From: Kordiimonas sp. SCSIO 12610
Lineage (GTDB): Bacteria; Pseudomonadota; Alphaproteobacteria; Sphingomonadales; Kordiimonadaceae
Length of the DNA stretch: 64,000 nucleotides
Direction: 5' to 3'
Assembly (NCBI RefSeq): GCF_024398015.1
Contig: NZ_CP073747.1
Coordinates: 568,501 to 632,500, forward strand
Numbering within the stretch: the first letter of the stretch is position 1; each line of letters opens with the position of its first letter. The notes beneath the pieces are model-generated. The model saw only the letters and a program-made list of their open reading frames with translations. It made no database searches and was not told the DNA's origin. Below, piece by piece: positions 29,322-38,719 of this stretch. A program made the translations under genes and the position numbers.

Positions 29322-29392
29322 GGCGCGCTTGTATCAGATTGACGCCATCGGGGAAAGAGGAAAGGGTAAAAGATATAGAGTGTAGGAAAGGC

Positions 29393-29419
29393 GTCTGTCA
29401 GGGTTGTGCCCTGACAGAC
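29393..29419 (-). terminator. Probable terminator after the chemoreceptor gene
   Basis: A perfect 11-bp stem (29393-29403 with 29409-29419) with a 5-base loop, 11 bp past the chemoreceptor stop on the minus strand. It is followed on that strand by GCCTTTCC, a poor U tract. The stem is strong but termination efficiency is uncertain. Confidence 0.6.
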
Positions 29420-29430
29420 ATGTAGTTCAA

Positions 29431-31584
29431 TCAAGCCGCTCGAATTGTAGACAAGAACAAATCAACCTGCTTCTTCAATGTTTCAGAATTTGTTGACAGT
29501 TCGCTTGCCGCATCAAGCACGCTGTGAGCAGCCGCATCAGTTTCCTGTGCGACCGTATTCACACTTGTGACACTTGTAACAACGTCCTGCGTACCGCTTG
29601 CTGCTTCTGCTGCACTGCGACTGATTTCGTTGGTTGCTGCGGATTGTTCGTTTACGGTGGTTGAAAGCGCGTTTGCGATTTCGTTGATTTCCTCAACAGT
29701 ATTGCTGACTGTACCAACTGCTTTAACTGCTCCGCTGGTGATTGACTGCATGTTAGCGATCTGTGCTTCAATCTCGCTAGTGGCGCCGGCAGTTTGGTTT
29801 GCAAGGCTTTTGACTTCACTTGCGACAACGGCAAAGCCCTTGCCAGCGTCGCCAGCGCGCGCGGCTTCGATCGTTGCGTTCAGTGCAAGCAGATTGGTTT
29901 GCTCTGCAATATCGTTAATCAAACCGACGATTTCACCAATTTTGTCTGCCGCGTCAGAGAGTTGAGCAACCTGATTTTGAGCATCGGATGCTGTTGCAAC
30001 AGCATTTGTAGCAATTGTTGTTGCTGTGGTGACCTGATGTTGTACTTCATTGATTGACGCTGACATTTCTTCGGCAGCGGATGCGACGGTTTGAACGTTC
30101 GCACCTGCAAGCTCGCATGCGCTCGAAGCAGTGCTTGCTTCCAATTGTGTGCTTGATGCCGCCGATGTCATCTGTGATGCGGTGGCATTAAGCTGTGTCG
30201 CTGCTGAGGCAACGCCCTGGAGCACACCAACCACACTATTTTCAAACGTATCTGCAAGCTTTAGCTGGCTTTCGATACGCTCTTGTTCTGCGGCAGCCTT
30301 TAAGGCTTCTACCTCTGCCTGACGGCGTTTTTCCTCTGCGGCTTCCTCTTCAGCGCGGTCTGCATCCACGATCTCGCGGCGGAAACGATCAGCGAATGAT
30401 TCGATTTCTGCCACCTTCGCTTCTATGGACTTTTCTTTAAAGTTTAGAACTGATGCTGCCATTTCACCGATTGCGCTTCCAAAGTTACTGTGAGGAACCT
30501 CGGTTTCTAAGTCACCGTCCGCGAGGGTTGTCATAGATTTGCGAAGATTGACCAAAGGAACTGTTACGCTTCTATATATGGCAATACTCAGGGTAACAAT
30601 TGCGCTGATAATTGCGATAATCGTGAAAAGGAGTGCATAGAATGCAGAATTGGCGTCGGCGGCCTTCGTTTGAGCGCCGGTTAGTATCTCCTGATTAAGG
30701 AAGTCCTCTACCTTTTTCAGAAGGTCAATTTTCTTGGTGATTTCGCCAAACCAATAGCTGCTATCATAAGGCCCTGATGAGACATCACCGCCTTCTGCTG
30801 TTAGGGCAAAGTCACGCATTTGCTGGACGTTGTTTACAGCAGCACCCCGAACTGTGCCTTGGTAAAACTGTTCTGCTCTGGGTGTTGCAAAAGTATGAAA
30901 CGAGTCGAGATAGGCTTCCTGTTCAGCAATCAATTCAATAAAGCGCTTGCGGCCGCCCCCAACAAATTTTCCGCTGCTATAGCCGCCGTTTCCAAACGCA
31001 CGTTCCTGGCCCGCGCGCTCTTTGGCCTGCAATAAACCTATATAGGACGTGATCGCCTGTGTTGTCGAAACATCGTCTGATAGCAGGGCCATATTTTCGA
31101 TAATATCAAGCAATGAAGCAATTGTAGGTGTGTAGTAGGACGCCATTTGGGGAACTGTCCGGTCAAGGTTTTGCACCTCAGATCTTACAGTTGATAGGCT
31201 TGTCAGATTGCTTCTCGCTGTTTGGACTAATTTATTGAATGACTGGTCATATTCACTGAAGTCAAAATCAGCAGCCATCTGGCCAAAGGATCGTAACGCC
31301 GGGTCGGTTGCAGTTTTCTGATCGGCAAGTCCTTTGGTTTGCGCAGTGCCAGCCTTTGACGCGATATAGCCCGCTGACCTGCCGCGTTCTTTTTGTAATT
31401 CATGAACAAGGCCGGTTACATACGGCGCAAAATGCGAAAGCCGATCCAGCCGTTCCGCTTTATCGGCTACGGATTTTGTGTTGTCGATAACGTATACTGC
31501 TAAACCCAGAGCGCATAATAAGGGAATAAGTAATAACAATAGAATGCGTTGCCCAAGACCAAAGCGATTAAAAAATTCTAGCAT
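29431..31584 (-). CDS. Methyl-accepting chemotaxis protein with NIT sensor domain
   Basis: A 717-residue inner-membrane chemoreceptor. The order is: transmembrane helix 1 (about 12-30); a periplasmic NIT-type nitrate/nitrite-sensing domain (about 50-300) with the family's [14 protein letters not shown] motif; transmembrane helix 2 (about 315-340); HAMP; an alanine/glutamate-rich linker; then the signalling domain. The signalling hairpin tip is [20 protein letters not shown]-like (seen as [20 protein letters not shown]). NIT domains are associated with nitrate and nitrite sensing; the ligand here is inferred. It probably acts through CheA/CheW encoded elsewhere. It interrupts the usual rpmA-obg arrangement and has its own terminator. 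Confidence 0.92.
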   Translation of the reverse strand: MLEFFNRFGLGQRILLLLLIPLLCALGLAVYVIDNTKSVADKAERLDRLSHFAPYVTGLVHELQKERGRSAGYIASKAGTAQTKGLADQKTATDPALRSFGQMAADFDFSEYDQSFNKLVQTARSNLTSLSTVRSEVQNLDRTVPQMASYYTPTIASLLDIIENMALLSDDVSTTQAITSYIGLLQAKERAGQERAFGNGGYSSGKFVGGGRKRFIELIAEQEAYLDSFHTFATPRAEQFYQGTVRGAAVNNVQQMRDFALTAEGGDVSSGPYDSSYWFGEITKKIDLLKKVEDFLNQEILTGAQTKAADANSAFYALLFTIIAIISAIVTLSIAIYRSVTVPLVNLRKSMTTLADGDLETEVPHSNFGSAIGEMAASVLNFKEKSIEAKVAEIESFADRFRREIVDADRAEEEAAEEKRRQAEVEALKAAAEQERIESQLKLADTFENSVVGVLQGVASAATQLNATASQMTSAASSTQLEASTASSACELAGANVQTVASAAEEMSASINEVQHQVTTATTIATNAVATASDAQNQVAQLSDAADKIGEIVGLINDIAEQTNLLALNATIEAARAGDAGKGFAVVASEVKSLANQTAGATSEIEAQIANMQSITSGAVKAVGTVSNTVEEINEIANALSTTVNEQSAATNEISRSAAEAASGTQDVVTSVTSVNTVAQETDAAAHSVLDAASELSTNSETLKKQVDLFLSTIRAA

Positions 31585-31708
31585 AATGAAATGCTCCCAC
31601 TTACCTTCCTGACGACCCCATACCCTCTACGGGCAATTTTTTATGTCAGACCTGTATAGCTGGGTAAGCTTACCAAAATATTAATCGCTAGATCATTCGT
31701 TTAGGCAT

Positions 31709-31739
31709 AAAAAAGGGACGCTTAAAGCATCCCTTTTTA
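31709..31739 (-). terminator. Intrinsic terminator of rplU-rpmA
   Basis: On the minus strand GGGATGC pairs with GCGTCCC (one T-G pair) across a 5-base loop, flanked by AAAAA/TTTTTT. It starts about 23 bp after the rpmA stop. The wobble is a mismatch on the plus strand, so it mainly serves the minus-strand transcript. Confidence 0.9.
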
Positions 31740-31761
31740 GAATTAGTATGTGATTGTCTGC

Positions 31762-32022
31762 TTATGCGTCAGCGCCGTAAACAGAAACAAATGCACGGCC
31801 ATTTTTGCCCTTTGAGAACTTAACTTGTCCTTCAATAAGAGCGAAAAGTGTATGATCCTTGCCCATGCCTACGTTTTCACCAGCGTACCATTTGGTACCA
31901 CGCTGACGAACGAGGATGTTTCCTGCAAGAACGTTTTCACCGCCAAATTTTTTCACACCCAAACGGCGACCAATACTGTCGCGACCGTTACGGGAACTAC
32001 CACCAGCTTTTTTATGAGCCAT
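31762..32022 (-). CDS. rpmA: 50S ribosomal protein bL27
   Basis: An 86-residue ribosomal protein whose N-terminal tail reaches the peptidyl-transferase centre. The start [16 protein letters not shown] and the core [20 protein letters not shown] are diagnostic. It follows rplU by 28 bp with a GGAG-type ribosome binding site and ends at a clear terminator. Confidence 0.98.
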   Translation of the reverse strand: MAHKKAGGSSRNGRDSIGRRLGVKKFGGENVLAGNILVRQRGTKWYAGENVGMGKDHTLFALIEGQVKFSKGKNGRAFVSVYGADA

Positions 32023-32050
32023 TTTAGTATCTCCTTATTCTTCGGGCCGC

Positions 32051-32416
32051 TTATTCAGCCGCTGCTTCTTCGGTTTTCTTCTTTGCAGGAGCTTTCTTTG
32101 CTGCTGCACCCGCAATTTTAGTCACGCGGAGAACTGTGATCTCTTGGCGATGACCTTTTTTACGGCGATAGTTGTGACGACGTTTTTTCTTGAAAACGAC
32201 AATTTTCTTGTCTTTGCGTTGATCAAGAACTTCTGCTGTTACTTTGGCACCTTTAACAGTAGGTTCGCCAACTTTAACGGCTTTCTCATCACCAACCATC
32301 AGAACTTCGTCTAAGGTTACATTTTTGCCGACTTCGCCGTCGAGTTTTTCAACTCTAACAACGTCGCCTTCTTGAACGCGGTATTGTTTACCGCCTGTCT
32401 TTACGACTGCGAACAT
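32051..32416 (-). CDS. rplU: 50S ribosomal protein bL21
   Basis: A 121-residue ribosomal protein. It begins [18 protein letters not shown] and has the conserved [19 protein letters not shown] near residue 80. A C-terminal Ala/Lys extension (from about 103) is common in alphaproteobacterial bL21. First gene of rplU-rpmA. Confidence 0.98.
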   Translation of the reverse strand: MFAVVKTGGKQYRVQEGDVVRVEKLDGEVGKNVTLDEVLMVGDEKAVKVGEPTVKGAKVTAEVLDQRKDKKIVVFKKKRRHNYRRKKGHRQEITVLRVTKIAGAAAKKAPAKKKTEEAAAE

Positions 32417-32764
32417 GGTTTTAACCTTTTCATTTCATACCGCAGTAAACCGGGCGGGTCTGTACCCTGTTGATCGTTCCGCACTTTGGGCGGTTTCCGC
32501 TGGCTATTTCATAATGTACAATCAATCAAAAGAATCGCTTCTTTGATTAATCGGCGCAATATACGGATTTCGTCCAGAGAGTCAATCTTTACCAGACAGC
32601 CAATGTTTTCCCGCTAATCAATGTTTATGAGACGGCTCGGGTGACGACCTGTGCAAATGACATAAGAATTTTGCATCCAAAGGCATGGTTGGTGACGTTA
32701 TATGGGTGAATAGAGGCAAAAAGCCCGTTTCACGACAGCTATAATTATGGATTTGGAGGTTATT
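32417..32764. other. Intergenic region between rplU and a divergent membrane protein gene
   Basis: A 348-bp gap holding the rplU promoter/leader on the minus strand and the promoter of the cassette starting at 32765 on the plus strand. I see no convincing open frame, tRNA-like fold or terminator. No promoter hexamer pair is clear enough to call. Confidence 0.55.
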
Positions 32765-33133
32765 ATGGAAGAAGAAGTTTTTATTTTCATTACCATGTTT
32801 CTGGTGATTGGCGCTTGTATTTCTGTGCTGTTTTTCAGCCGGTACAAACATGAACAACTTAGGCAACGCACGCTTCAAAAAGCGCTGGATGCCGGCCAAC
32901 AACTTACGCCAGAGCTACTGGAATCGCTCGGCAAAAGCACCGATACAGGTGTGCGCGACTACCGCAGAGGAATATTGGTAACATTATTTGGTGTGGCATT
33001 GCTTGTTTTCTCATTGCTTGCCGATATTGATAAGGATGTCAGGGCTGTTTTCCCCTATTTGTCATTGTTTCCTATTTTTATTGGTTTGGGATATCTTTTC
33101 GTTTGGAAGACCAAGAACGGACAACAAGGCTAA
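32765..33133 (+). CDS. DUF6249-like membrane protein
   Basis: A 122-residue inner-membrane protein with three hydrophobic segments (about residues 4-24, 70-86 and 95-112). The cytoplasmic loop after the first contains KHEQLRQRTLQKALDAGQQL and TPELLESLG, the pattern of DUF6249-type proteins. The ATG at 32765 has a GGAGG five bases upstream and is chosen over an in-frame start 18 bases before. The sigma-factor gene starts 17 bp after its stop, so the two are probably one operon. Function unknown; it may be a partner or target of the sigma system. Confidence 0.72.
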   Translation: MEEEVFIFITMFLVIGACISVLFFSRYKHEQLRQRTLQKALDAGQQLTPELLESLGKSTDTGVRDYRRGILVTLFGVALLVFSLLADIDKDVRAVFPYLSLFPIFIGLGYLFVWKTKNGQQG

Positions 33134-33150
33134 TTCAATCGGGGACAAGC

Positions 33151-33726
33151 TTGGCAAAAATTGTACAAATGTCAGGAAATACAATAACTGCTTCACTCAT
33201 TGCTGCCTCCAAAAGTGGCAATGAGTATGCGTTTGAGCGTTTGGTACGGTTGTATCAATCACCCGTTCGTGCATTTGCCCGGCGGTTGAGCGCTGGCGAT
33301 AGCATGTTTGCAGATGACTTGGCACAAGAGACATTTATCCAAGCGCATCGGAAACTGGAAGGGTTTGACGGTTCTGGCAAATTTGTCAGCTGGTTATACC
33401 GGATAGCCTATCGGTTGTTCCTTGATCATGTACGTAAGGTATCGAGGCGCGATGCAATCATGGATGGGCATGAAACACATACTGAATGTGAAGCAAATAC
33501 CGAAGTCATGCTTGAAATGCGGTATGATATTGAAACCGCCTTTTCCTATCTTAAATATGAAGAACGGACCGCTATCACCTTATGCCTAAGTGAGGGGATG
33601 AGCCACAGTGAAGCTTCTGAAATTATGGATATGCCGATAGGGACTGTAAAATCGCACATCATGCGTGGCCGTGATAAACTGAAAACACATCTGCGCGTAT
33701 GGCAGCAAGAAAGAGTGTCAAAATGA
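33151..33726 (+). CDS. ECF-type RNA polymerase sigma factor
   Basis: A 191-residue sigma-70 family protein of the extracytoplasmic-function group. Region 2 (about 25-90) contains FERLVRLYQSPVRAFARRL, DDLAQETFIQAHRKLEGFDG and SWLYRIAYRLFLDHVR. Region 4 (about 120-180) contains EERTAITLCLSEGMSHSEAS and MPIGTVKSHIMRGRDKLKTH. A TTG at 33151 with GGGGA six bases upstream is the likely start; the first ATG is at 33169. Its stop overlaps the next gene by four bases (ATGA), the classic sigma/anti-sigma arrangement. Confidence 0.88.
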   Translation: MAKIVQMSGNTITASLIAASKSGNEYAFERLVRLYQSPVRAFARRLSAGDSMFADDLAQETFIQAHRKLEGFDGSGKFVSWLYRIAYRLFLDHVRKVSRRDAIMDGHETHTECEANTEVMLEMRYDIETAFSYLKYEERTAITLCLSEGMSHSEASEIMDMPIGTVKSHIMRGRDKLKTHLRVWQQERVSK

Positions 33727-34016
33727 ACCGTAAAATTGATGATGACTTGCTTGATAGTATCCTGGCCGTTCCCTTGGGCACCGTTGAGGATAATGGATTT
33801 ACATCGGGCGTTATGCGTGAAATTGTAAAACAGAAACTTCGCGAGAGAACTATTCTGGCAGGCATGCTTGCGCTTGCGTTCGCATGCCTGATGATCTTTT
33901 TTCCTGTTCAGCTTTTGACGCCAGATATCAAAAGCATGAGTTATAATGCCTTGTTGATCATTCTCGTTGCAGTCATGGTGCCTTTTATTTCGCTTTTCAT
34001 GATTGCTGATAATTAA
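33723..34016 (+). CDS. Small membrane protein, probable anti-sigma factor
   Basis: A 97-residue protein with an N-terminal cytoplasmic part (about 45 residues, MNRKIDDDLLDSILAVPLGT) and two transmembrane helices (about 48-66 and 78-95). It overlaps the sigma gene by four bases, so the two are translationally coupled. Size, topology and position suggest a membrane-tethered regulator that holds the sigma factor. No zinc-binding HxxxCxxC motif is present, so it is not a typical ZAS anti-sigma. The role is inferred from context only. Confidence 0.65.
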   Translation: MNRKIDDDLLDSILAVPLGTVEDNGFTSGVMREIVKQKLRERTILAGMLALAFACLMIFFPVQLLTPDIKSMSYNALLIILVAVMVPFISLFMIADN

Positions 34017-34034
34017 TCTTTATGGGCGGAGGTA

Positions 34035-34997
34035 CTAGAGGGCGAGGCGTTGTTTCGCCGCAGCATATTCTGCAGCTAGTTTATCAACGAATTCCGCAGC
34101 CGTCGAAACCTTATCAACAGCGCCAATGCCTTGACCACAGCCCCAGATGTCTTTCCATGCTTTTGCGTCCGTATTACCGCCAGATCCGAAATTCATCGCT
34201 GATGGATCACTTTCAGGAAGGTTATTGGGGTCCATGCCTGCCGCTTCGATAGACGGTTTCAGATAGTTACCGTGGATACCCGTGAAGAGGTTACTGTAAA
34301 CAATGTCATCTGCTTTGCTATCAACGATCATTTGTTTGTAGCGTTCGTCGGCATTTGCTTCCTTGGTTGCAATAAACGCAGAGCCGATATAGCCCATGTC
34401 TGCCCCCATGGCTTCAGCCGCGAGTACCGCATCACCTGATGCCATCGATCCCGAAAGGGCAAGCGGGCCATCAAACCATTCGCGAATTTCCTGAACAAGT
34501 GCAAACGGCGACAGTGTCCCTGCATGGCCACCAGCACCCGCGGCAACTGCAATCAGGCCGTCAGCACCCTTTTCAATGGCTTTTTTCGCAAAGCGATTGT
34601 TGATAATATCGTGAAGAACAATACCACCATAGGAATGCACGGCGTCGTTCACTTCCTTAACAGCACCCAGCGATGTAATCACTACAGGCACCTTGTATTT
34701 CACGCACATTTCAACATCATGCATCAAGCGATCGTTTGATTTATGGACGATTTGATTGACAGCAAACGGCGCTGAGGGATTATCAGGGTTTGCTTCGTCA
34801 TACGCGGCCAGTTCTTCGGTGATGCGTTTCAACCATTCCTCAAGAACCGGACCAGGGCGTGCATTAAGGGCTGGGAAGGAACCGATAATACCGGCCTTAC
34901 ATTGTTCAATAACCAAATCAGGATTGGAAATAATGAAAAGCGGTGAACCAATTACGGGAATACGAAGTTTACCCTCAAGCGACTTTGGCAATGTCAT
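34035..34997 (-). CDS. Nitronate monooxygenase family flavoprotein
   Basis: A 320-residue FMN-dependent enzyme of the 2-nitropropane dioxygenase/nitronate monooxygenase family, which oxidises alkyl nitronates. The TIM-barrel start LRIPVIGSPLFIISNPDLV, the region ADGLIAVAAGAGGHAGTLSP (FMN and catalytic-histidine segment) and GPLALSGSMASGDAVLAA (phosphate binding) are clear. The ATG at 34997 has AGGA eight bases upstream and is preferred over longer starts. The natural substrate in this group is often unknown. It is convergent with the anti-sigma gene. Confidence 0.88.
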   Translation of the reverse strand: MTLPKSLEGKLRIPVIGSPLFIISNPDLVIEQCKAGIIGSFPALNARPGPVLEEWLKRITEELAAYDEANPDNPSAPFAVNQIVHKSNDRLMHDVEMCVKYKVPVVITSLGAVKEVNDAVHSYGGIVLHDIINNRFAKKAIEKGADGLIAVAAGAGGHAGTLSPFALVQEIREWFDGPLALSGSMASGDAVLAAEAMGADMGYIGSAFIATKEANADERYKQMIVDSKADDIVYSNLFTGIHGNYLKPSIEAAGMDPNNLPESDPSAMNFGSGGNTDAKAWKDIWGCGQGIGAVDKVSTAAEFVDKLAAEYAAAKQRLAL

Positions 34998-35198
34998 GAA
35001 CAATATCCTTGTATTTACTCTTTTTTGATGAGTGTCATTAAAACGTGTTTGCAGGCTAACCATATTTAAGGTGTGTGACAACAGGAAAGCGCATAAATAT
35101 TCTGAACCATTCTAACAACTAGCAACATAGTCAAAACAAACGAAAGCCAGAGTGGTTGGCTGATATCTCTGGCCAAAGGGTTGGTGACGTTGGTCAAA

Positions 35199-35537
35199 TT
35201 ATTGCCTGATGAAATAGACCTTATGGATTAAATCATCCTTTACTTGGTACATTGCAACAATTTCAACGGTACCCGTTGGCAGGCCCGAAAGGGTTTCCCG
35301 GTCAATTGCGAAATCTGCCAGATCAGTTTTCGAATGCACCTCGCAGCGAAGATCTTTGTTTGAAAATCGGTCTGCATACATAGAACGAATATCATCTAGT
35401 CCTTTTGCAACCAAAGTATGACTGGGAAGGTCGTATAATTCAGCATCACTGTGAAAGAGGGCACAAAAGGCCTCAAGGTCATGATTATTATATGCGATCA
35501 GTTGCTCGTCTGCAATTTGGCGGGGGGATTTGGGCAT
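35199..35537 (-). CDS. SnoaL-like NTF2-fold protein
   Basis: A 112-residue single-domain protein of the NTF2-like (SnoaL) superfamily. Typical elements are ADEQLIAYNNHDLEAFCALF, then AELYDLPSHTLVAKGLDDIR, and a closing strand EIVAMYQVKDDLIHKVYFIR. The fold is used by isomerases, hydrolases and binding proteins, so the activity cannot be named. It lies about 200 bp upstream of the nitronate monooxygenase start on the same strand, with no clear link. Confidence 0.78.
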   Translation of the reverse strand: MPKSPRQIADEQLIAYNNHDLEAFCALFHSDAELYDLPSHTLVAKGLDDIRSMYADRFSNKDLRCEVHSKTDLADFAIDRETLSGLPTGTVEIVAMYQVKDDLIHKVYFIRQ

Positions 35538-35744
35538 TGTTGTTTCCTAGTTTGCTGTTTTTCCTGTTTGTAACAGGCAAAAGGTAGGCGACAAACGGCT
35601 TTCACATAAGAATTTTGTTATAATGATACAAAACTCGTTGAGAAATTTGGGATTCTGGCTAATCTAGCCATAGTGATGGGGATATTGGCTAAAATTGGGA
35701 CTATGGGGCATTTGCTGCCAATAGATTAAATAGAGGTTCGTTGA

Positions 35745-38195
35745 ATGATTAAAGGGTTGGCTTTAGCAGGATCAGTTCTGCTATTTTCCGTATCTGCTTC
35801 TTCACAGGCGATACAACAAACAAAAGGTGATTTTCAGGACAAGTTCCGTCAGTTGGACGAAGTTCTGCCAACACCAAACACATATAGAAACGCAGCCGGT
35901 GAACCAGGTCACCAATATTGGCAGCAAAAAGTTGATTACAAAATCAAGGTTGAGCTCGATGAAGGCGCGCGCCGTATCATTGCTCATGAGGATGTAACAT
36001 ACACCAATAATTCGCCTGATACGCTGAAGTATTTATGGCTTCAGTTGGATCAAAATCGCTTCCGAGGTGATTCGATGGCTGAAACAACAACCGCGTTCGC
36101 GGGCATTGGTCGCCGTGGTCCGGTTACGCAGGCGGGTAGTGGCAATCGACCAGCGAGATTGAGCCTTGATGAATTGCGCCGTCAGCAATTTATGGCAGAT
36201 CACGAGCTTGGCTATACCATTACCAATGTCAAAGATGGTCGTGGCAGAGATTTGAATTTCATTATCACTGGTACGCAGATGCGGATTGATTTGGCGGCTC
36301 CGTTGAAGCCTGGTGCCAGTACAAAATTTGCGCTCGATTTTTCGTTCAACATTGTGGAAGAAAATGCAGTTTCTGCGCGTTCAGGCTATGAGCATTTCCC
36401 GGACGATGAGCGTGAAGGCGGTAATGATATTTTCCTTCTTGCGCAGTGGTTCCCGCGCCTTTCAGCCTATACAGACTATGAAGCATGGACGGGTAAAGAA
36501 TTTCTTGGTCGCGGTGAGTTCACCCTCGAGTTTGGTAACTATGATGTAGAGATCACTGTTCCTGCTGATCATATCGTATCGTCAACAGGGGTTCTCGATA
36601 ATCCGAATGCTGTATTGACCGCTGAACAGCGCAAGCGTTTGAAGGAAGCAGAAACTGCAAAACGCCCTGTTTTCATCGTAACGGAAGAAGAAGCGCTTGA
36701 GAACGAGAAGGAAGGCTCTGACAAGCAAAAGACCTGGCGCTTTAAAGCCGAGAAAGTTCGTGATTTTGCATGGGCATCATCACGTAAATTCATCTGGGAC
36801 GCCAAGGGCTATAAGCAAGGCGGCGATATTCAGCCATTTGTAATGGCGATGTCTTTCTATCCGAAAGAAGGTGGCGAGCTGTGGTCTAAATATTCTACTG
36901 AAGCCATCGTTCACACAATGGAAGTGTACTCCCGTTTCTCATTTGATTACCCATACCCAACGTCACAATCTGTGAATGGCCCTGTGGGCGGTATGGAATA
37001 TCCAATGATCACCTTTAACGGACCTCGTACAACCCTCCAAAAAGATGGAAGCCGTACCTATTCCCTTGCGGAAAAACGTTTCCTTCTGGGTGTGGTCATC
37101 CACGAAGTTGGTCATAACTATTTCCCAATGATCGTGAACTCTGACGAGCGTCAGTGGACATGGATGGATGAGGGGTTGAATAGCTTCCTCGACGGCGTTG
37201 CAGGCCGCGAATGGGATCCAAATATTCCGTGGGGCGTGGAACCTGCGGATGTTGTTGGCTATATGAAATCCAATACACAAGTGCCGATTATGACGCAGTC
37301 AGATAGCATTCTGCGTATTGGCCCGAACGCTTACACTAAGCCAGCGGTGGCGCTTAATATCCTGCGGGAAACAATTCTTGGCCGTGAACTGTTTGACTTT
37401 GCGTTCCGTGAGTATTCACAGCGCTGGATGTTCAAGCGCCCAACACCATCTGATTTCTTCCGCACGATGGAAGAAGCCTCCGGTGTTGATCTGGATTGGT
37501 TCTGGCGTGGTTGGTTCTATTCAACGGATCATGTTGATATTTCGCTTGATAAAGTGTCACAGCTTCGTATCGACACAAAAGACCCGGATATCGATTATGC
37601 GCGCCGTCGTGCAGAGTTTAAAGACAAACCGGCTTCTTTGTTCGTTGAGCGTAATAAAGCCGAAGGCAAGAAATTATGGGTGGACCTAAACCCTGATGTT
37701 CGCGACTTTTATGACGAAAATGACCAGTTCACGGTGACCAACAAGGAACGCAACAAGTACCAAAGCTTCCTGAAAGGTTTGAACAAAGAGTGGGAGCGTG
37801 AGGTTTTTGACCGTGCTGTACGTGAAGACAAAAACTATTATGTTCTTGAATTCTCAAATAAGGGTGGTCTTGTAATGCCAATCATCCTTGGACTTACGTT
37901 TGCTGATGGTTCAACAGAGAAGCAATATATTCCTGCTGAAATCTGGCGTCGTACGCCGAAGGCTGTCAAGAAACTGTTGGTTCTTGATAAAGGTAAGGAC
38001 CTTGTAAGCGTAGTTGTTGACCCGGATTGGGAAACAGCGGACACGGATATTGAAAACAATCATTATCCACGCCGCATCGTTCCAAGCCGCGTAGAGGCTT
38101 TCAAGTCAAGCCGTGGGTCTTCGCTTGTGGGTCGTGATATTATGCATGATGCTACAACCAAGCTGAAAACTGACGATGAAAAAGAGGAAGAATAA
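35745..38195 (+). CDS. M1 family zinc metallopeptidase, exported
   Basis: An 816-residue gluzincin-type aminopeptidase-like protein with a signal peptide (about residues 1-22). The zinc motif HEVGHN starts at H453, with ligands H453, H457 and E476 (in WMDEGLNSF), the exact M1 spacing. The substrate-binding GGMEYP motif precedes it by about 35 residues. Length exceeds the core family because of a long C-terminal region with a beta-rich domain. It should act in the periplasm or on the surface. The next gene starts on the base after its stop, so they are translationally coupled. Confidence 0.92.
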   Translation: MIKGLALAGSVLLFSVSASSQAIQQTKGDFQDKFRQLDEVLPTPNTYRNAAGEPGHQYWQQKVDYKIKVELDEGARRIIAHEDVTYTNNSPDTLKYLWLQLDQNRFRGDSMAETTTAFAGIGRRGPVTQAGSGNRPARLSLDELRRQQFMADHELGYTITNVKDGRGRDLNFIITGTQMRIDLAAPLKPGASTKFALDFSFNIVEENAVSARSGYEHFPDDEREGGNDIFLLAQWFPRLSAYTDYEAWTGKEFLGRGEFTLEFGNYDVEITVPADHIVSSTGVLDNPNAVLTAEQRKRLKEAETAKRPVFIVTEEEALENEKEGSDKQKTWRFKAEKVRDFAWASSRKFIWDAKGYKQGGDIQPFVMAMSFYPKEGGELWSKYSTEAIVHTMEVYSRFSFDYPYPTSQSVNGPVGGMEYPMITFNGPRTTLQKDGSRTYSLAEKRFLLGVVIHEVGHNYFPMIVNSDERQWTWMDEGLNSFLDGVAGREWDPNIPWGVEPADVVGYMKSNTQVPIMTQSDSILRIGPNAYTKPAVALNILRETILGRELFDFAFREYSQRWMFKRPTPSDFFRTMEEASGVDLDWFWRGWFYSTDHVDISLDKVSQLRIDTKDPDIDYARRRAEFKDKPASLFVERNKAEGKKLWVDLNPDVRDFYDENDQFTVTNKERNKYQSFLKGLNKEWEREVFDRAVREDKNYYVLEFSNKGGLVMPIILGLTFADGSTEKQYIPAEIWRRTPKAVKKLLVLDKGKDLVSVVVDPDWETADTDIENNHYPRRIVPSRVEAFKSSRGSSLVGRDIMHDATTKLKTDDEKEEE

Positions 38196-38699
38196 TTGAT
38201 AAGGATATTTCTTATCGGTTTGATCGCAGTTGCAGGCGCCTTATGGGCGCCTGTTTCGCTCAATGCGCATGAATTGAAAACAGCACTTTCGACGGTGCTT
38301 TTTAACGCGCGCACAGGCAACATAGAGATTGTTCACCGTTTCAATATTCATGACGCAGAACATGCAGTGCGGGAAGTCTTTGGAAAAGGCGCTGACATTA
38401 TCAGCTCTGCTGAGACACAGGATACATTTGCAAATTATGTTGTAGAGCGATTTTCCCTCTTGAGGGATAACGGCGATCCTGTGGGTCTTGAGTATCTCGG
38501 GTTTGAGATTGAAGGCAAATTTTTCTGGGTTTATCAGGAAGCCCCCAGTTTTGAAGCACCTCAATTGATAATGGCTAATAATGCGCTCAGAGAAATTTGG
38601 CCTGATCAAATTAATACGGTTAATATTGAAGGCCGGGGTGATATCCAGACGCTCACGTTCAGTGGTAATACTGAATATCTATCAGTTGATTTCAATTAG
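38196..38699 (+). CDS. DUF6702 family exported protein
   Basis: A 167-residue exported protein with a signal peptide ending SLNAH and a beta-rich body of the DUF6702 type (HELKTALSTVLFNARTGNIE, VHRFNIHDAEHAV). It starts with TTG at 38196, right after the TAA of the M1 peptidase gene, with GAGG about ten bases upstream. Such genes are often found next to M1-family peptidase genes, and the coupling suggests a shared job such as chaperone or inhibitor. No function is established. Confidence 0.8.
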   Translation: MIRIFLIGLIAVAGALWAPVSLNAHELKTALSTVLFNARTGNIEIVHRFNIHDAEHAVREVFGKGADIISSAETQDTFANYVVERFSLLRDNGDPVGLEYLGFEIEGKFFWVYQEAPSFEAPQLIMANNALREIWPDQINTVNIEGRGDIQTLTFSGNTEYLSVDFN

Positions 38700-38719
38700 T
38701 ATTTAGAAACCGCTTCTGG

